A program made the position numbers and the translations under genes. Positions 49,310 to 61,077 of a stretch of 64,000 nt of DNA are shown in pieces. Within the stretch, counting starts at the first letter, position 1, and each line of letters begins with the position of its first letter. This DNA comes from Actinomucor elegans (Eukaryota > Mucoromycota > Mucoromycetes > Mucorales > Mucoraceae). Where the stretch lies: positions 868,001 through 932,000 of the forward strand of contig JAMSLZ010000012.1 in assembly GCA_026027325.1 (NCBI GenBank). The letters run 5' to 3'. A model generated the notes under the pieces. That model ran no database searches. It was given only the letters and a program-made list of their open reading frames with translations, and was not told the origin of the DNA.

Positions 49310-50390
49310 TTAAAATTTTTTTGATTGATATGCTGAAATAAATAAGTCAAGTGTTTTCCTATAACTTTGTCTCTTGCGTCCCGCCATTTCAACTATAGTC
49401 TCTTCATTAATAGAGCAATTACTAGCAAAACCTTCAACAGAGTCAATGATTCTTTTACGTCTATTAAAGAGTTGTCTGTCCACAAAACTCCGTATTTCAG
49501 TTCCATTTCCTGTACGGATATGCAGCCAGTTAAGCTTAAATGCCATTCTCTACATAACTTGGGCACTCTCTTTACACCTCTATTCATTCTGTATATTATA
49601 AGTATAACCGTTCTGTTTGATAAGGGATTTACTCTTGCGCTTGACAAAAAATTCAAAGCTGAATTAATTGTAGTCAACGTTGACTCGGCCACATTAGTAC
49701 TCTCCTCAGTTCTACAAAAACATCGAGAAACATGTCCAGAAACTAAACTGTCCATCTTCTCAAACAACGTGCCATGTGTTCTTATGACTTCTTCCATAGT
49801 TTGATTGAAGTTTAACTCCATATTACCCATTCTCCTGTCTAGAGGGCATAATTCTTTGGACTAAACACTCTCCTGGCTCAGCCTTATTAGCAACAAATTC
49901 TTGAATTGATTTACAAGGAACAAGTTGTCATTAAGCACGTTCATCAATCCATAAGTTAGGTTTCATCAAAGGTATACGTTTTCATGTCTAAATATTCAGG
50001 GTCACTGAAAATCTCATGTTGTTACATATAATGTTTTGTTGATAGCATCTAAATAAGTTGTACGAGCTATTTCAGTAGTAGGATACTCGCCAACCAACAA
50101 AAACTTATAATTGAACCAGCCAACAGAGTTCTCTATCAATATGCCATTTCTAGAAGAAATAGCATCCAAGCATCATAAAAGGACAAATGTCAACTTTTAC
50201 GTTTCACAAATATGCAGAAAGCCCAATTCTTTCAAATTGGTTTGATTCCTCTTGCCTCAAAATCAGAACAAAAGCAGGACCCTTTTAGGGATAAAAATGG
50301 ATGTTGACATTAATATTGTTTTTCTGCAGGTGCAAATTAACAATTGCAGCGAGGACACTTGCTTTACTTTTGCTCATTATTTTTTTTTTT
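49310..50390 (-). pseudogene. Decayed protein-coding relic, unknown family
   Basis: On the minus strand, coding-like text runs from about 50390 (MSKSKASVLAAIVN...) to 49310, but it needs several frame changes and has several stops. Readable pieces include QEESNQFERIGLSAYL, NSVGWFNYKFLLVGEYPTTE, CKSIQEFVANKAEPGECL and a 145-codon frame at 49830-49393 (MGNMELNFNQTMEE...), overlapped by a 79-codon frame at 49546-49310. The pieces occur in a consistent order on one strand. No known domain is recognised. It may be a dead gene or part of a transposon. Confidence 0.5.
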
Positions 50391-51052
50391 TGTATTTTCT
50401 GTCCACAACCTATTAAATACGATGTAATAGTATTCATTTTTACTTAGTAATATAGACAATGGTAGGAAAGGAACTCGCATATTCTTTAAGGATCAAATGA
50501 AGTTTGTTTCTGTAGACAGTATAGCGATTGTCTATAGAAACCGTAATGAAAACTCGATCATCCCCGGTTCTATACTCCTTTTACTCAGATACATAGCTTT
50601 TCTTGGTGTTCTCAAGTTTATTATTTCATATCCCTCGAAAAGTTGAGACTTGTACCTCAATCATTCTGACGTCGACATCTTCAGAAATGAAGAAATGACT
50701 TTCAGGGATTGAGTTTTTATTCTTTTTTATTTTTAAATAGATGTTTTTATAACCCCCCCCCCCCCTTATTAAATGCTCTTTAAATCACCTGCCATTTAAG
50801 CTTATGCTACTAGCATGATAAGAAAACAACTATTCATCAGTTTTTTTAATGAATTGCCAACTGAAAGTGTATCACAAACATATACGAATAACATATATTT
50901 GTAGTGTAAAACAATTCGTGATTTTATAACGGCCACCGTAAATAAAAATGGATATAAAATGCACCTACATTTTTTAGCATGTGCTCTGAGCCCGATTTTT
51001 TTTTTTAAAAAAAAAGTATAAAGTCACAGGTTCGTTAATTGACATGGTGCGT

Positions 51053-51125
51053 GTGATCTCGTTCGATCTAGGACCAATGTTGCATCACTAATAAACATTC
51101 TCAGAATGGGTTGCTTCATCTAGTA
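51053..51125 (+). repeat. Copy of the dispersed GATC-rich repeat
   Basis: Blocks 'gatctcgttcgatctaggac', 'aatgttgcatcactaat' and 'aacattctcagaatgggttgc' align with the copy at 63417-63475 and partly with 63745-63765. A T/A tract lies about 40 bp upstream. Confidence 0.5.
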
Positions 51126-51254
51126 AAAAACCCCAATTGAGTAGCAACATCATATACTTCTTATATACTCTTACTTAATGAATATCTTTCAAGTCAAATA
51201 TATAATGAAAAAACGATCAATTTTCTTGATTTAGTATGATTAAAAGTACATTAT

Positions 51255-51818
51255 TTATTTTGTTTTGCCCCGGTGAGAGCAAACCTGCAAGTCATATGCT
51301 AACTGTCGAATAATATCGTCCTTGTATTTGAGTTTACGTGCTAGTTTATCGCAGTCTCGTTTCTGTACCGTCATTTTACTCAGAGAAGACAACTGTTCTT
51401 GTTCCATAGCCTCAATCTCGTTTAACAGTATTTGCAATTTTCGTTCATAAGATGCTGCAAGAGAAGCAGTAGTAATGGTGGTAGTAGCAGTAGCTTCTAG
51501 GTCTTGTGGATGGTATTTCTGTATTTCAATGCTTCCTGTAGATTGCCGGCGTAACCTTTTGGCCGCTTCTGTATCATTTTGAAGCAACATTTGTTCACGC
51601 TGGCTTGTGCTTGTAGATAGCAACTTTTCGAATCTATCTGCCGTTCTTTGCAAGTTACGGATGATTTGTTTGGAACATACAAGTTCTTGTTCATAATGCT
51701 CCTTGGCAACTCGCCATTTTTCACTTTGCTCGCGCTCAAAGAGTATCTGCTGACGAAGGCGATTGTTTTCTTCGTGAACTAGGTTGACTATATCAACCTT
51801 TTCCGCCTCTTCTTCTCC

Positions 51819-51850
<32 letters not shown>

Positions 51851-52244
51851 CGCTGGTCGATTGGTTGCTGTCTGCACTATTGATGCGTTGATGGGACGAG
51901 TTTACCGCGACGATAGCATAATCATTTTCATCATCATCTGATTCTTGTAAGTAAAGAGGCAACGCACTAAGGTCATTCACAGAATGATTTGTAGGACGGT
52001 TCACTACGATAGCGCCGTTGGCTTTGATAGGTAAAGGCCCAATGACTTGCTGAGGAGGATACCTGTTCTTTTCTTCAAACAAATGTATGGCATGTTCCAG
52101 CGTGGTATTGACTGCCTTTTTCTTGTGTAGAGTATGATAAAATGGCTCTGTAGCGGATTCATACATCTCTCGGAATTTGGGCGAGACGATAGGATTCTCT
52201 TGGGTATCATAAGGAGACTTTTTGTTAGCGCTAAAGATTCTCAT
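51255..52244 (-). CDS. Coiled-coil protein of unknown function
   Basis: Single exon, 329 residues, starting MRIFSANKKSPYD. The middle has a Glu run (about residues 130-145, EEEEEEEEEEVGEEE, encoded by a GAA/GAG triplet repeat) and then heptad-like segments (about 150-225: LVHEENNRLRQQILFEREQ... and LQRTADRFEKLL; about 270-320: ERKLQILLNEIEAMEQEQLSSLSKM and KLARKLKYKDDIIRQL) that should form coiled coils. It has no membrane segment, signal or enzyme motif. The lack of introns is unusual in this window, but the frame is long and composition is protein-like. I cannot assign a family. Confidence 0.78.
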
Positions 52245-52509
52245 TTTATTTGATGATGAAAAAACAGAAAAAAAAAAGAGCTTCTGGAATTGACGTTAAT
52301 AGCCAAGAAAAAAAAAGGAGAGAGTGTGAGGATATAAATCAGAATCATTATTGGGAATAGGCTATTCAACAAATGTGTAACCGTCAACGAGCTCAATACC
52401 TGATTGTTATGGTATTACATGTTGTAAGGAAAAAAAAGCTAGTTTTATTTAATAAAAAATTATATATTATTGTATTATGTACATTTTTTGAAAAAAACTT
52501 TTCATAATA

Positions 52510-53766
52510 CTACTTGTTGCAAGTAGTAGCTGTTCTATAAAATTGACCAAAACCTTGAATCGCTTGATATTCATCTTCGGTCAGATCAACACCGCCTTCT
52601 TGTTCTTCTGACTCAGGCTGACTTGGGGCAATAGATCCTGTGCCAGCTTCACTACTACTACTGCTTGATTCATCTAACCGTTCAATAGGGTTAGAAAGGT
52701 CTTGAATAGATAGTCGTCGAGTAGGCAATCGCTGTATTTCAGGCGATGTAGAACGATGATGATGATGGAGATAGCTTTCAGGTGATTGGTCAGGATGATC
52801 AACGAGGTACGTAGCCAATTGGGACAAGGCGGAGTTACGACGAGGAAGACTAGGCATGATTTCTCGGTGCTTTCGCAGTTGGTTATAAGGATAAGGCTGA
52901 TAACGGACATGAGGAGCGGATCGACGACGAAATGGGGTTGGGAAATAATCATTGAGATTCATAGATGAATCTGAAGAAACTGGAGAATCAGGATAGCGAC
53001 CCTCTGGTTGCCTCGAGTTTTGGTAACAGTTTGGTTGGTAATAAGAAGGCTTTCGTTGAGACAGTGGGCGTTGGCAAGGATGAAGCAATTCTTCATCACT
53101 CATATCATCATCTTCACCGTCCTCTTCAACGTACTTGGGATTAGGCAAGATGATTTGATGTTCCTTTACGATATTAGTAGAAGAACCTCGACGAGATGGA
53201 GGAGGAGAAGGTAGAACGTATTCATCGTATTCATCTGAAGAATTTGCCCGCCGGGGTACGCCACTTGATTTTTTGCTGCCACCTCGCTTGGTTTTTGGTT
53301 TGGTGCGTCTGGGACCATTGCGAGTTTTATTATGGGTTTGCGTGTGCTGCATCATATTATCAAACCTACTAAACATGCGGTCACATCCTGGTACAACGCA
53401 TTTGAAAGGTTTCTAAATAAGAAATAGAGTTTTAGAGCGATGATTCATATTGAAGTAATATCATTAGCTGACCTCGCCTGTATGCTTTCTATTGTAAAAA
53501 GAAAAAAAAAGAGATGAGTATCCTATATCAATCCTAGTAATAAAAACTCACCTCATATGTCGGGCCAAATGTTCGCTTCGAGTAAAGACCATGCTGCAGT
53601 CACCATAACCAGTACATTGAAAGACCTTTGTTTTACCACCTCTAGAGGAAGTTTCAGACTTGTTATCGTGATAATAAACCTCATCTTCTTCAGGCTTTAT
53701 CATTGAAGGATGATGATCAAATTGACGATTATGGTTTTGAAGATCTGCAGTACTCATATTCATCAT
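52510..53766 (-). CDS. Two-finger C2H2 zinc-finger transcription factor
   Basis: Three exons, 53766-53552, 53488-53473 (16 nt) and 53412-52510, give 377 residues. Two C2H2 fingers lie near residues 50-105: [26 protein letters not shown] and [25 protein letters not shown], joined by the linker TGEKP. The 16-nt microexon encodes the K-H-T-G-E linker, completing the first finger's second histidine pair. The layout, two adjacent fingers with RSEHLxRH and RxDN contact helices, resembles Msn2/Usv1/Com2-type stress regulators, which bind STRE-like GGGG sites; target specificity here is inferred. A basic [14 protein letters not shown] segment follows the fingers. The remaining 250 residues are low complexity with Ser/Pro-rich and acidic stretches (possible activation region). 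Confidence 0.9.
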
Positions 53767-54468
53767 GATCAGAAGACTTGCTTTATTGTAACGTTAGTTC
53801 TCGCGCAGACAGAAAAGAAGAAGGAAAGAAAGAAAGAAAAAAAAAACTGAGAGGGATGTTCCTTTCAGGGTTTTACCATATAATTTCTAGGGCTAAATCA
53901 GGTCGTTGAATTATATTTGCCCGAGACCGATTGTCTGTTAGGTGCTTTTTGAGCCACTGGCATAAGTCCCGAGATTCATTCCTACAAACCTTCGTTTATT
54001 AAGTACTTTACTCGGTAGGATATATCATATATACAATAATATCGTTAGAAACAGTACCATGTCGCTCTACTGATATCTCATCGATGTCAAACATGACGCG
54101 TTAGCATCTTTGGTTCAAGTAGATCGGAAGTTTTTGAAGCGCAGCCCAAGCGTCCATTGGATTAATATCACTATTACTACTGTCAATCTAACCCCGGAGA
54201 CTTTCTCAATCAGCCTTTTTTTTTTGACAGTCAAGTTTCCGTGTCTTATAGTTTTATTTTCGTAGGACCTGTCAAGTGTATGAAACAATCCCCAATGCAT
54301 GAGTATTCTCACACACACACACACACACACTAAATGTCATGCGGTGAAAAGGTTAACAATGAGTACTAGTTACTGCAAAGATGAAAGAGTAATAGTAATA
54401 AATTATATGTATATGAATGTATATAAGTGGTAGTAGTAAGAACAAGTATTATAAAACAATGAGTATTT
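53767..54468. other. Spacer between zinc-finger and kinase genes
   Basis: No supportable gene. It contains the zinc-finger gene promoter, with a purine-rich stretch near 53810-53845 (plus strand), and a CA run near 54310-54330. Confidence 0.6.
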
Positions 54469-55973
54469 TCAAGTAGTGGTTAAGCGGCGCTGAATAAAGG
54501 CTGTGGAAAAGAAGCGTTTGATTCGTTCCGCAGTAATAAGCATTGCTTTACTGCCTTTTTTGCTTGTATGATCTTTTTTGATTTCTCGCGATGGTGCCAC
54601 TTGAGACTTTTTGTTGAGTGCATGTAATAGGAATCTTGTCGCTTTGGAAGCCTTGTGGTGATCTGAAGACGGGCTTTTATAAGAAGCCAACTCTTCATCG
54701 CCCACAGAGACGATGGGGGACGGCATAGTACTTGTAGGAGATGATGAAATGTCAAATGTAGCAGTGTATGGATACGAAGCACGTGTATGTTTCTTGGTAA
54801 ACTTTTCTCGAGCTGCAAGGTGATGATAGCGGAAAGTAGCAGCAGAGGGAATCTTGATTAGTTTTTTACTACTACTCTCATCAAGCCAAGCGTGCTTTAA
54901 AGCAGCTTCTGCTGTAATTCTTCTCTTAGGATTTCTGCATAATAAGCATTTGATCAAGTTAAGTGCATCGTCCGATATCATATCAGGCTCGGTATATTGC
55001 GCCAAACTGATTTTTTTAAACAGTTCAGGCATGGTATCACAATGGAACGGTAGCTGACCTGTGAGCATTGCATACAAGATAACTCCACAGCTCCACATAT
55101 CAACTGGAGGTCCACGATAAGGTGTCGCGGTAACCATCTCCGGTGCTGCATAGAACGGACTACCGCAATATGTATCAAGTAATCTATTTGTATCAAACTT
55201 CTTGCCAAAGCCGAAATCACATAATCGAATACTTCCCAGTTTATCTAATAGAACTAATTTGAAAAAAGAAGGTGAATACACGTTTTGTGTCTGGTAGTAG
55301 CTTGGTTGCTGATTTACATCACGAAATATTACCATTTTCAGGCTTCAAATCACGATGTACAATGCCATGCTATGTTGATTTGATTAATTATGACGCCCGT
55401 GTGTATATGAGCTAGATTTTTTTTTTCTTTTTTTTTTACCTTGTGAATATATGCCACTGCTAGTACTAGTTCTTTAAACCAAATTTTGGCTTGAGGCTCT
55501 TCAATTCTACCTTCCAGTTTGATACGCTCATATAATTCTCCTCCTTCCACGTATTCCAATATGAAGTAGATACAGTGGCTCTCTACTTTGACATCTGTGA
55601 CATTGACAATATGTCGATGTTTGAAGCCTCTAGCAAATAGCTTACAAATTTCTTTCTCGTTTTCTGCATGTTTTCGTTGGTCTTCGTTCTTAAATCGTCG
55701 CGTATCAACTACTTTGATAGCCACCTTGGTTCAAATAAGTTCTCAACTCCTAAAAAAAATCAATCATGAGACTTACTTGATTCTTGGTGGCAATCTCTTC
55801 TGCCAAAAAAACTTCTCCAAAGTTCCCCTTTCCTAATATCCTGATCTTTTTGTACTTGTCTCCAAATAGATGACTGCATGATCTCGGTTTAACCTAAAGG
55901 TGGTATTAGGAATAAGAACAATGAAATCTCAATTGCTTAACGTTATTACTTCTTCTAGTCTATGTTCTATCAT
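54469..55973 (-). CDS. CAMK-like serine/threonine protein kinase
   Basis: Five exons, 55973-55950, 55893-55777, 55724-55440, 55369-55333 and 55253-54469, give 415 residues. Kinase features are GKGNFGEV (Gly loop, about 27-34), VAIK (Lys 51), HRDLKPEN (147-154), DFG (167-169), TYCGSPFYAAPE activation segment, VDMWSCGVILYAMLTGQLPF and HAWLDE. The order and the CGSPFYAAPE text suit the CAMK/SNF1-like group. The Ser/Lys-rich C-terminal 130 residues carry no recognised domain. The DFG-containing exon starts with VLLDKLGSIRLCD, joined to HRDLKPEN by removal of 55332-55254. The first exon encodes only MIEHRLEE, so the start is less certain than the rest. Confidence 0.9.
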
Positions 55974-58129
55974 CGTTATGATGATACAATGGTTTCAGTT
56001 TGACACAAAAAAGATGATGGCTTTATGCAGGTAATAGATACGCGATAGTAGCAAGAAATTTAAAAAAAAAGAAAAAAGAAAAGAAAAAGAAAAAAACGAG
56101 ATCACAGAAGCAATTACGTGTAGTGAACCTTTCTATAGCTCGGAAACTTTTCAAGTAACCATGTGAGGGGGTTGTATCTATACGGACAGGTTTCTATGTG
56201 TGTGTATCTAGGTGTATTTGTGTGTCTACTGACTGGGAGTTGTATTTGCTTTGTTTAGCTTTAGACTGCATTTCACTTACCTTTGGTCACTTCTGATTTC
56301 TCCTCTTCTTCTTTGCTTTGCCCTTCTTTTTCTCCCTCTATACATTGGCTCCTTCTCGATTATATGCTTTTAGTTAGTCGCTACCAGCTTTCATCGAAAC
56401 CGAGAAGTAAGGTAGTAGTTCATAATCGACTAATAAACGTGAACTCTCCCAGCTCATTGTGTACTTTCAAAGATACAATAGAGCGACCTTGTTTATAAAT
56501 TTCATTTGCTGTGTCAAGTGTACTTGGAAAGAAGAGATCTAGTATGCAATTAAGTACTCATATCGATGCATAGTCGACCCTTCTAGTTCCTTATCTAACA
56601 GTCGCTTATAGCTACCGGTTGAAGCTTATATGACGTTATCAGTTGAAGCTTCATATGGCGCTATTAGCTGTAGCATAAATGAAACAAACACAACCAAAGC
56701 AAATAAAATAAAATGATTTAGATAAACACCGTAACAGTTAGAACTGACAGTACGACAAATAAAACTGCTCAAATTGGCGACGCTGTTGATCTGTAAAGTC
56801 AGTCGTTTGCGGACTTCCGTCGACTCTTGATTAGGTGAAACGGAATACCATATCGTGGTACTGCATAGAGCATTTCTCGTCGTATGACGTTATCGAGGCG
56901 CTTCATAAGGCATTAAAGTATTTGCAAACGACAATCATACATTGAATGTGACAAAGGAATTAGAATCGATCTTGTGTTTTCATAGATACACAACGTTATA
57001 TTAATTTTCCAAACTGTGGGATTTTAAACAATTTGGACTCCTGTAAATTAACTCAAAACTTGGGATCATAATATGTAAAGCAATACATGTAAAATGACAC
57101 TCAAGCTTATTAATGTATATATATATATATTGTAGATAGTTTAATTCTCTTTCGATCGGTGCAGTAAATATCTATTAACGAGTAATATTTTGTTGTAGTG
57201 AATAAAAAACCAATAGTTGATCGGAGTTATGTAAACTCATGTATGCTCGGACAAACGATTATGCAATATAGGCACATCAAAAGAAAACATGATTTAGTTA
57301 TATCTAAATATGTATATTCAGCAAATAAAAGTTTGACAATGCTTGTTTTTGATTTAGAGGCTTTCTATTTTATTTTAGGGAGAGTGCTTATGGTGGTGGG
57401 CCCCATCTCAATTGCTGCCGCCCAATGAAAGTGAAAGGATACTATTATTAGTTTCTAGGCTCAGGCACTGATATTCTACAAAAAGTAGAACTTTTAGTAT
57501 AGAAAATAATGTACACACATTTACGTATTGCAAGCTTAACACAGGCAGCTCAATATTTAATTCTATTTCCAACAATATAATTTTTATAATAATGAAAAGA
57601 ACATCTCTAGATATAAAAATGGTATATCCTTATTAAAACACTACTTTATGCAGTATCCAACCATAGAAGGTAGCTACTCAATGTTTGAAAACTGAAATCT
57701 TTTGGTTAATCGTTGATTTGATTACACTTTGTAATTCCAAGCATTTTTGTCGGGAGTGTTATAGAGTCCTCTGTGAATTACTGCCAACAATGCATAGGGT
57801 TCATCGATCAAGTGTGATTAGTGATGCTATAAATCGACATATAGCGGTGTTGTAGTGACCATCTCACTAGATGGTAACGAGAAAAGTATCGCAGAATGTC
57901 TCATATTTGCAATATTATAGTCCTGGCCACTACGATCTGGCGAAATGGAGACCTATGCACTAGTAAACCCTTAATGCACAATTGATATGTGTTTATCTAA
58001 GCAATCACTATAATACAACAATACTTTTATTCCGGTACAAGTTATGGGTCATTGCTCTCCATAATGATTAGACTCTTTATAATACGAATAAATAAGATAT
58101 ATCGGCTTATAAATAGAGAGACAATTGTC
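55974..58129. other. Spacer upstream of the kinase and downstream of condensin CND1
   Basis: No supportable gene. A pyrimidine-rich stretch lies at 56280-56345 and a TA run near 57115-57131. The rest is featureless A+T-rich DNA. Confidence 0.55.
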
Positions 58130-61043
58130 TTATTCATCCTCATCCACTTCCATATCGTCGGCTTCTTCATTTTCAGGTTCCTCATTTTCAGGCACTTCAC
58201 TTTCAGACACCTCATCTCCAGCTTCTTCTTCTGCTTGTTCATCAACAATATCCTCAGCCTCATCGCTGTCTTCTTCGATATCTACATCTTCATCCATCTC
58301 GTCTTCATCTTCGTCCTCGTCCTCGTCCTCATCCTCGTCATTCTTATCCAAATTTTCAAAGTCGACCTCTTCATCACTCTCATCAATGACTCTTTTTCTT
58401 TTGCGTAAAGATTTGGCAGGTGTGGGTGATTTTTCTTTCACTTGTCCTGCTTTTTTCTCTCTTGATTTAACAATTCTTCCGACTACCAAATACTCGTCAG
58501 CTCTAGTTTTTCTTTCCCCTTGCCCTAGACTCCTATGTTTTTTGTTACCTTTTTTGGATGTTTTTTCAGTTTTCTCGATTTCAGGGCCTCTTTGCTTTTC
58601 AACCTTTTGTTCAAGTTCATCCACTAAAGCCTTCAATTCAGGTTTTTGATTCTTATGGAAGCGACCCTAATGAAAAAAAAAAGTAAATTAGATTAAATCA
58701 ACTGTAGTTTCATCCTGCCCTGCTACATACCTTTTGAATGATTTCCAAGAAACTTTTATGCACGGCATCTTCATGTACTTTATCTTGATACGCAGGCCAT
58801 CCTTCCAACAGTTTTTTAAACGGCTTTTCAGACTTGAACGGTAACAAAGATAGACAATAGGCAATATCGCGCCAATTGCGCTCATCTTCAGCAGTCAAGA
58901 AACGCTGGCATAGTTTATCTACAATGTTTTCTGCTTGCTTTTCTTTCTCGGTGAAATCAAAGCTAAAGATGAACTTCATGATCTTGCGGAACGACTCTTC
59001 TTCAAGACGAGGTGGCTGGCTACTGGTTAGGTTACTAATGATGTCAGGTAAATTGTTATAAATGGCATTGTCTTTGGAAGCAAGTTCAGTAAAGAAAAGT
59101 TTTGCAAGGTCGGCGATACGTTGGTCTGGATCTTCGAGGCATTTCGCCATCTCGCTGATCTGGCCCTTGACTTTTACCATGCCGTTCAAAATAAGATGCG
59201 TCAATACCATCACGGCGTTCTTTCGCACGAGCATATCAGGATCACCAAGTCGGTTGTATAAGAAGGTGATATTATCATCAATCAATGTATTAAAACAGAC
59301 TGCCATATCACCTAAACCAATCACGATATTGCTTCGAATGGTAGCATCCTTTGATTTCTCAAGGATTGTAAAGAGTAGTTGAAGCTTTTGCTCACAGAAA
59401 TCGGAACTAACACACATGAATTTGGTCAATGCCAGTGTCGCATTTACCTGTAATGTACGATCCTAGGACGAAATATTTCAGTAAAAGGCCTACTAAGGTA
59501 ATTGATAGTATTACTTACTGTGTAAATCTTGTTACGGGCACATACTTCTGTCAACAGAGGTCCAAAAACAGCCAACAAAGAATTAGGGCCAAATAGCATC
59601 TCTCTTTCACGGATTCTGGTCATAGCGTCACCAATATCATCTTCAGCAGTTCCACCAACCTGTTCTAGTTCATCTTCTACAGCAGTAGGATGTTCGGCAT
59701 CCTTTTTATCGCTTTCCTTCTTGGACTTTTTTCGCTTCCATGCAGACTCTACAATCTCCAAATGTACAATCTCTTTCAAAGCAACATGGCCAACCAAAAA
59801 GAACAACTGAGAAAGCTCTATTGAGCTCTGGTATATAGGATGTTGAGGGAAAGGCAGAGCCTGCTGAGTCATACTCAAGTCATAATCCATTAAGGTTGAA
59901 TCGATTTGAGTAGAAGAGTTCAAGTCTGAACCAGGCATAGGGCTGGCAGACATGGAAACTTCTTCTCGAACACCAAACACCTTGTTGGTCTTGTCGCGGA
60001 TAATATCCTCACAAAGAGACTCGGGATTTTTACACAATAGAAAGATTGTATTGATTGCTTGCTCGGCTAAACCAAACCAGTCTTGACTTTCAGTGGGACT
60101 TTCAATCACATCTTTTAATCGAGTAAAGATAGGATGGTTCAATGGGAATCGCACACCTTCTTGCACACCACGGCCTTTTTCTTTAGACTTGGTACCTTCC
60201 AATCGCTGGAGCGCAATACACGTATATCGAGCCAGCTCCATGTCTGATTTACCAAGAGGACCTAAACCAATTTTAAGAAGCACATCGATCTTGTCAGAAA
60301 CCACTTTAGTTTTGGCTTTAGCTAGCATGCTGAGAATAATGATAGCGCCACGACGTTGCGACTTTTGAATACGACCTTGCGTGAATCCATAAACGGACCA
60401 TAGTTTTTGTATCACATCCAAAGCGATCTTGTTTTCGGACATGAGCGTGCTTAGCAATTGCTCCAAAGAAGTTAGTTCTGCCAAGTTGGTATCATAAGTC
60501 AATTGAATCAGGTTTTTGGCTACACGGTTCACATTTTCCTTTTTTGAGAGCTTGGGATCCATATCCAAGTACAGGTTTTGGTAACAAGAGATCAGTTTCA
60601 TCTTGATGCCTTTACCTTCATCACTAGTGTCTTTGGTCCAGATCAAATGAAGCATCTTTTTGATACCATCACTAGCAAGTTTGACTTTATAGTTGTATCC
60701 AACCACGAGAAAATCCATGGATTCGAGCACTTCAGCTTTGGATTTGGAAGACAAGAGCTGGGTAACGATAGGAATAGCCTTGTGGATAAGCTCAATAAAT
60801 TGAATAGCATCCTTATGGAACGTTCGCATCAATAGAAGCTGCTGATACTTTTCTGCAGATACAATAGTCTTTTGAGGTACTATTTTTTCTGTTTGAGATT
60901 GACCAGTAAATGCAGCAGGAGCTACTTCTATTTGTTCTTGCTGAACCACGGGCTCATTCTCTTTAACATTGTCATCTACCTCTGTCATTTCAATATCTTC
61001 AGATTCCTGCTGTTCTGTTTGTTTAGGTTCAGACTCTTCTTCC

Positions 61044-61077
<34 letters not shown>

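Larger units (their letters stand above)
48497..51254. other. Spacer with a decayed coding relic and a repeat copy
   Basis: No intact gene. It includes the relic at 49310-50390, a 13-C run near 50753-50765, a T/A self-complementary tract near 50997-51014 and a dispersed repeat copy at 51053-51125. Confidence 0.6.

Noticed and set aside
49367..49804. Plus-strand 145-codon frame in the decayed relic
   Set aside because: It is the reverse complement of the minus-strand relic; the minus-strand pieces continue in order beyond it and this one does not.
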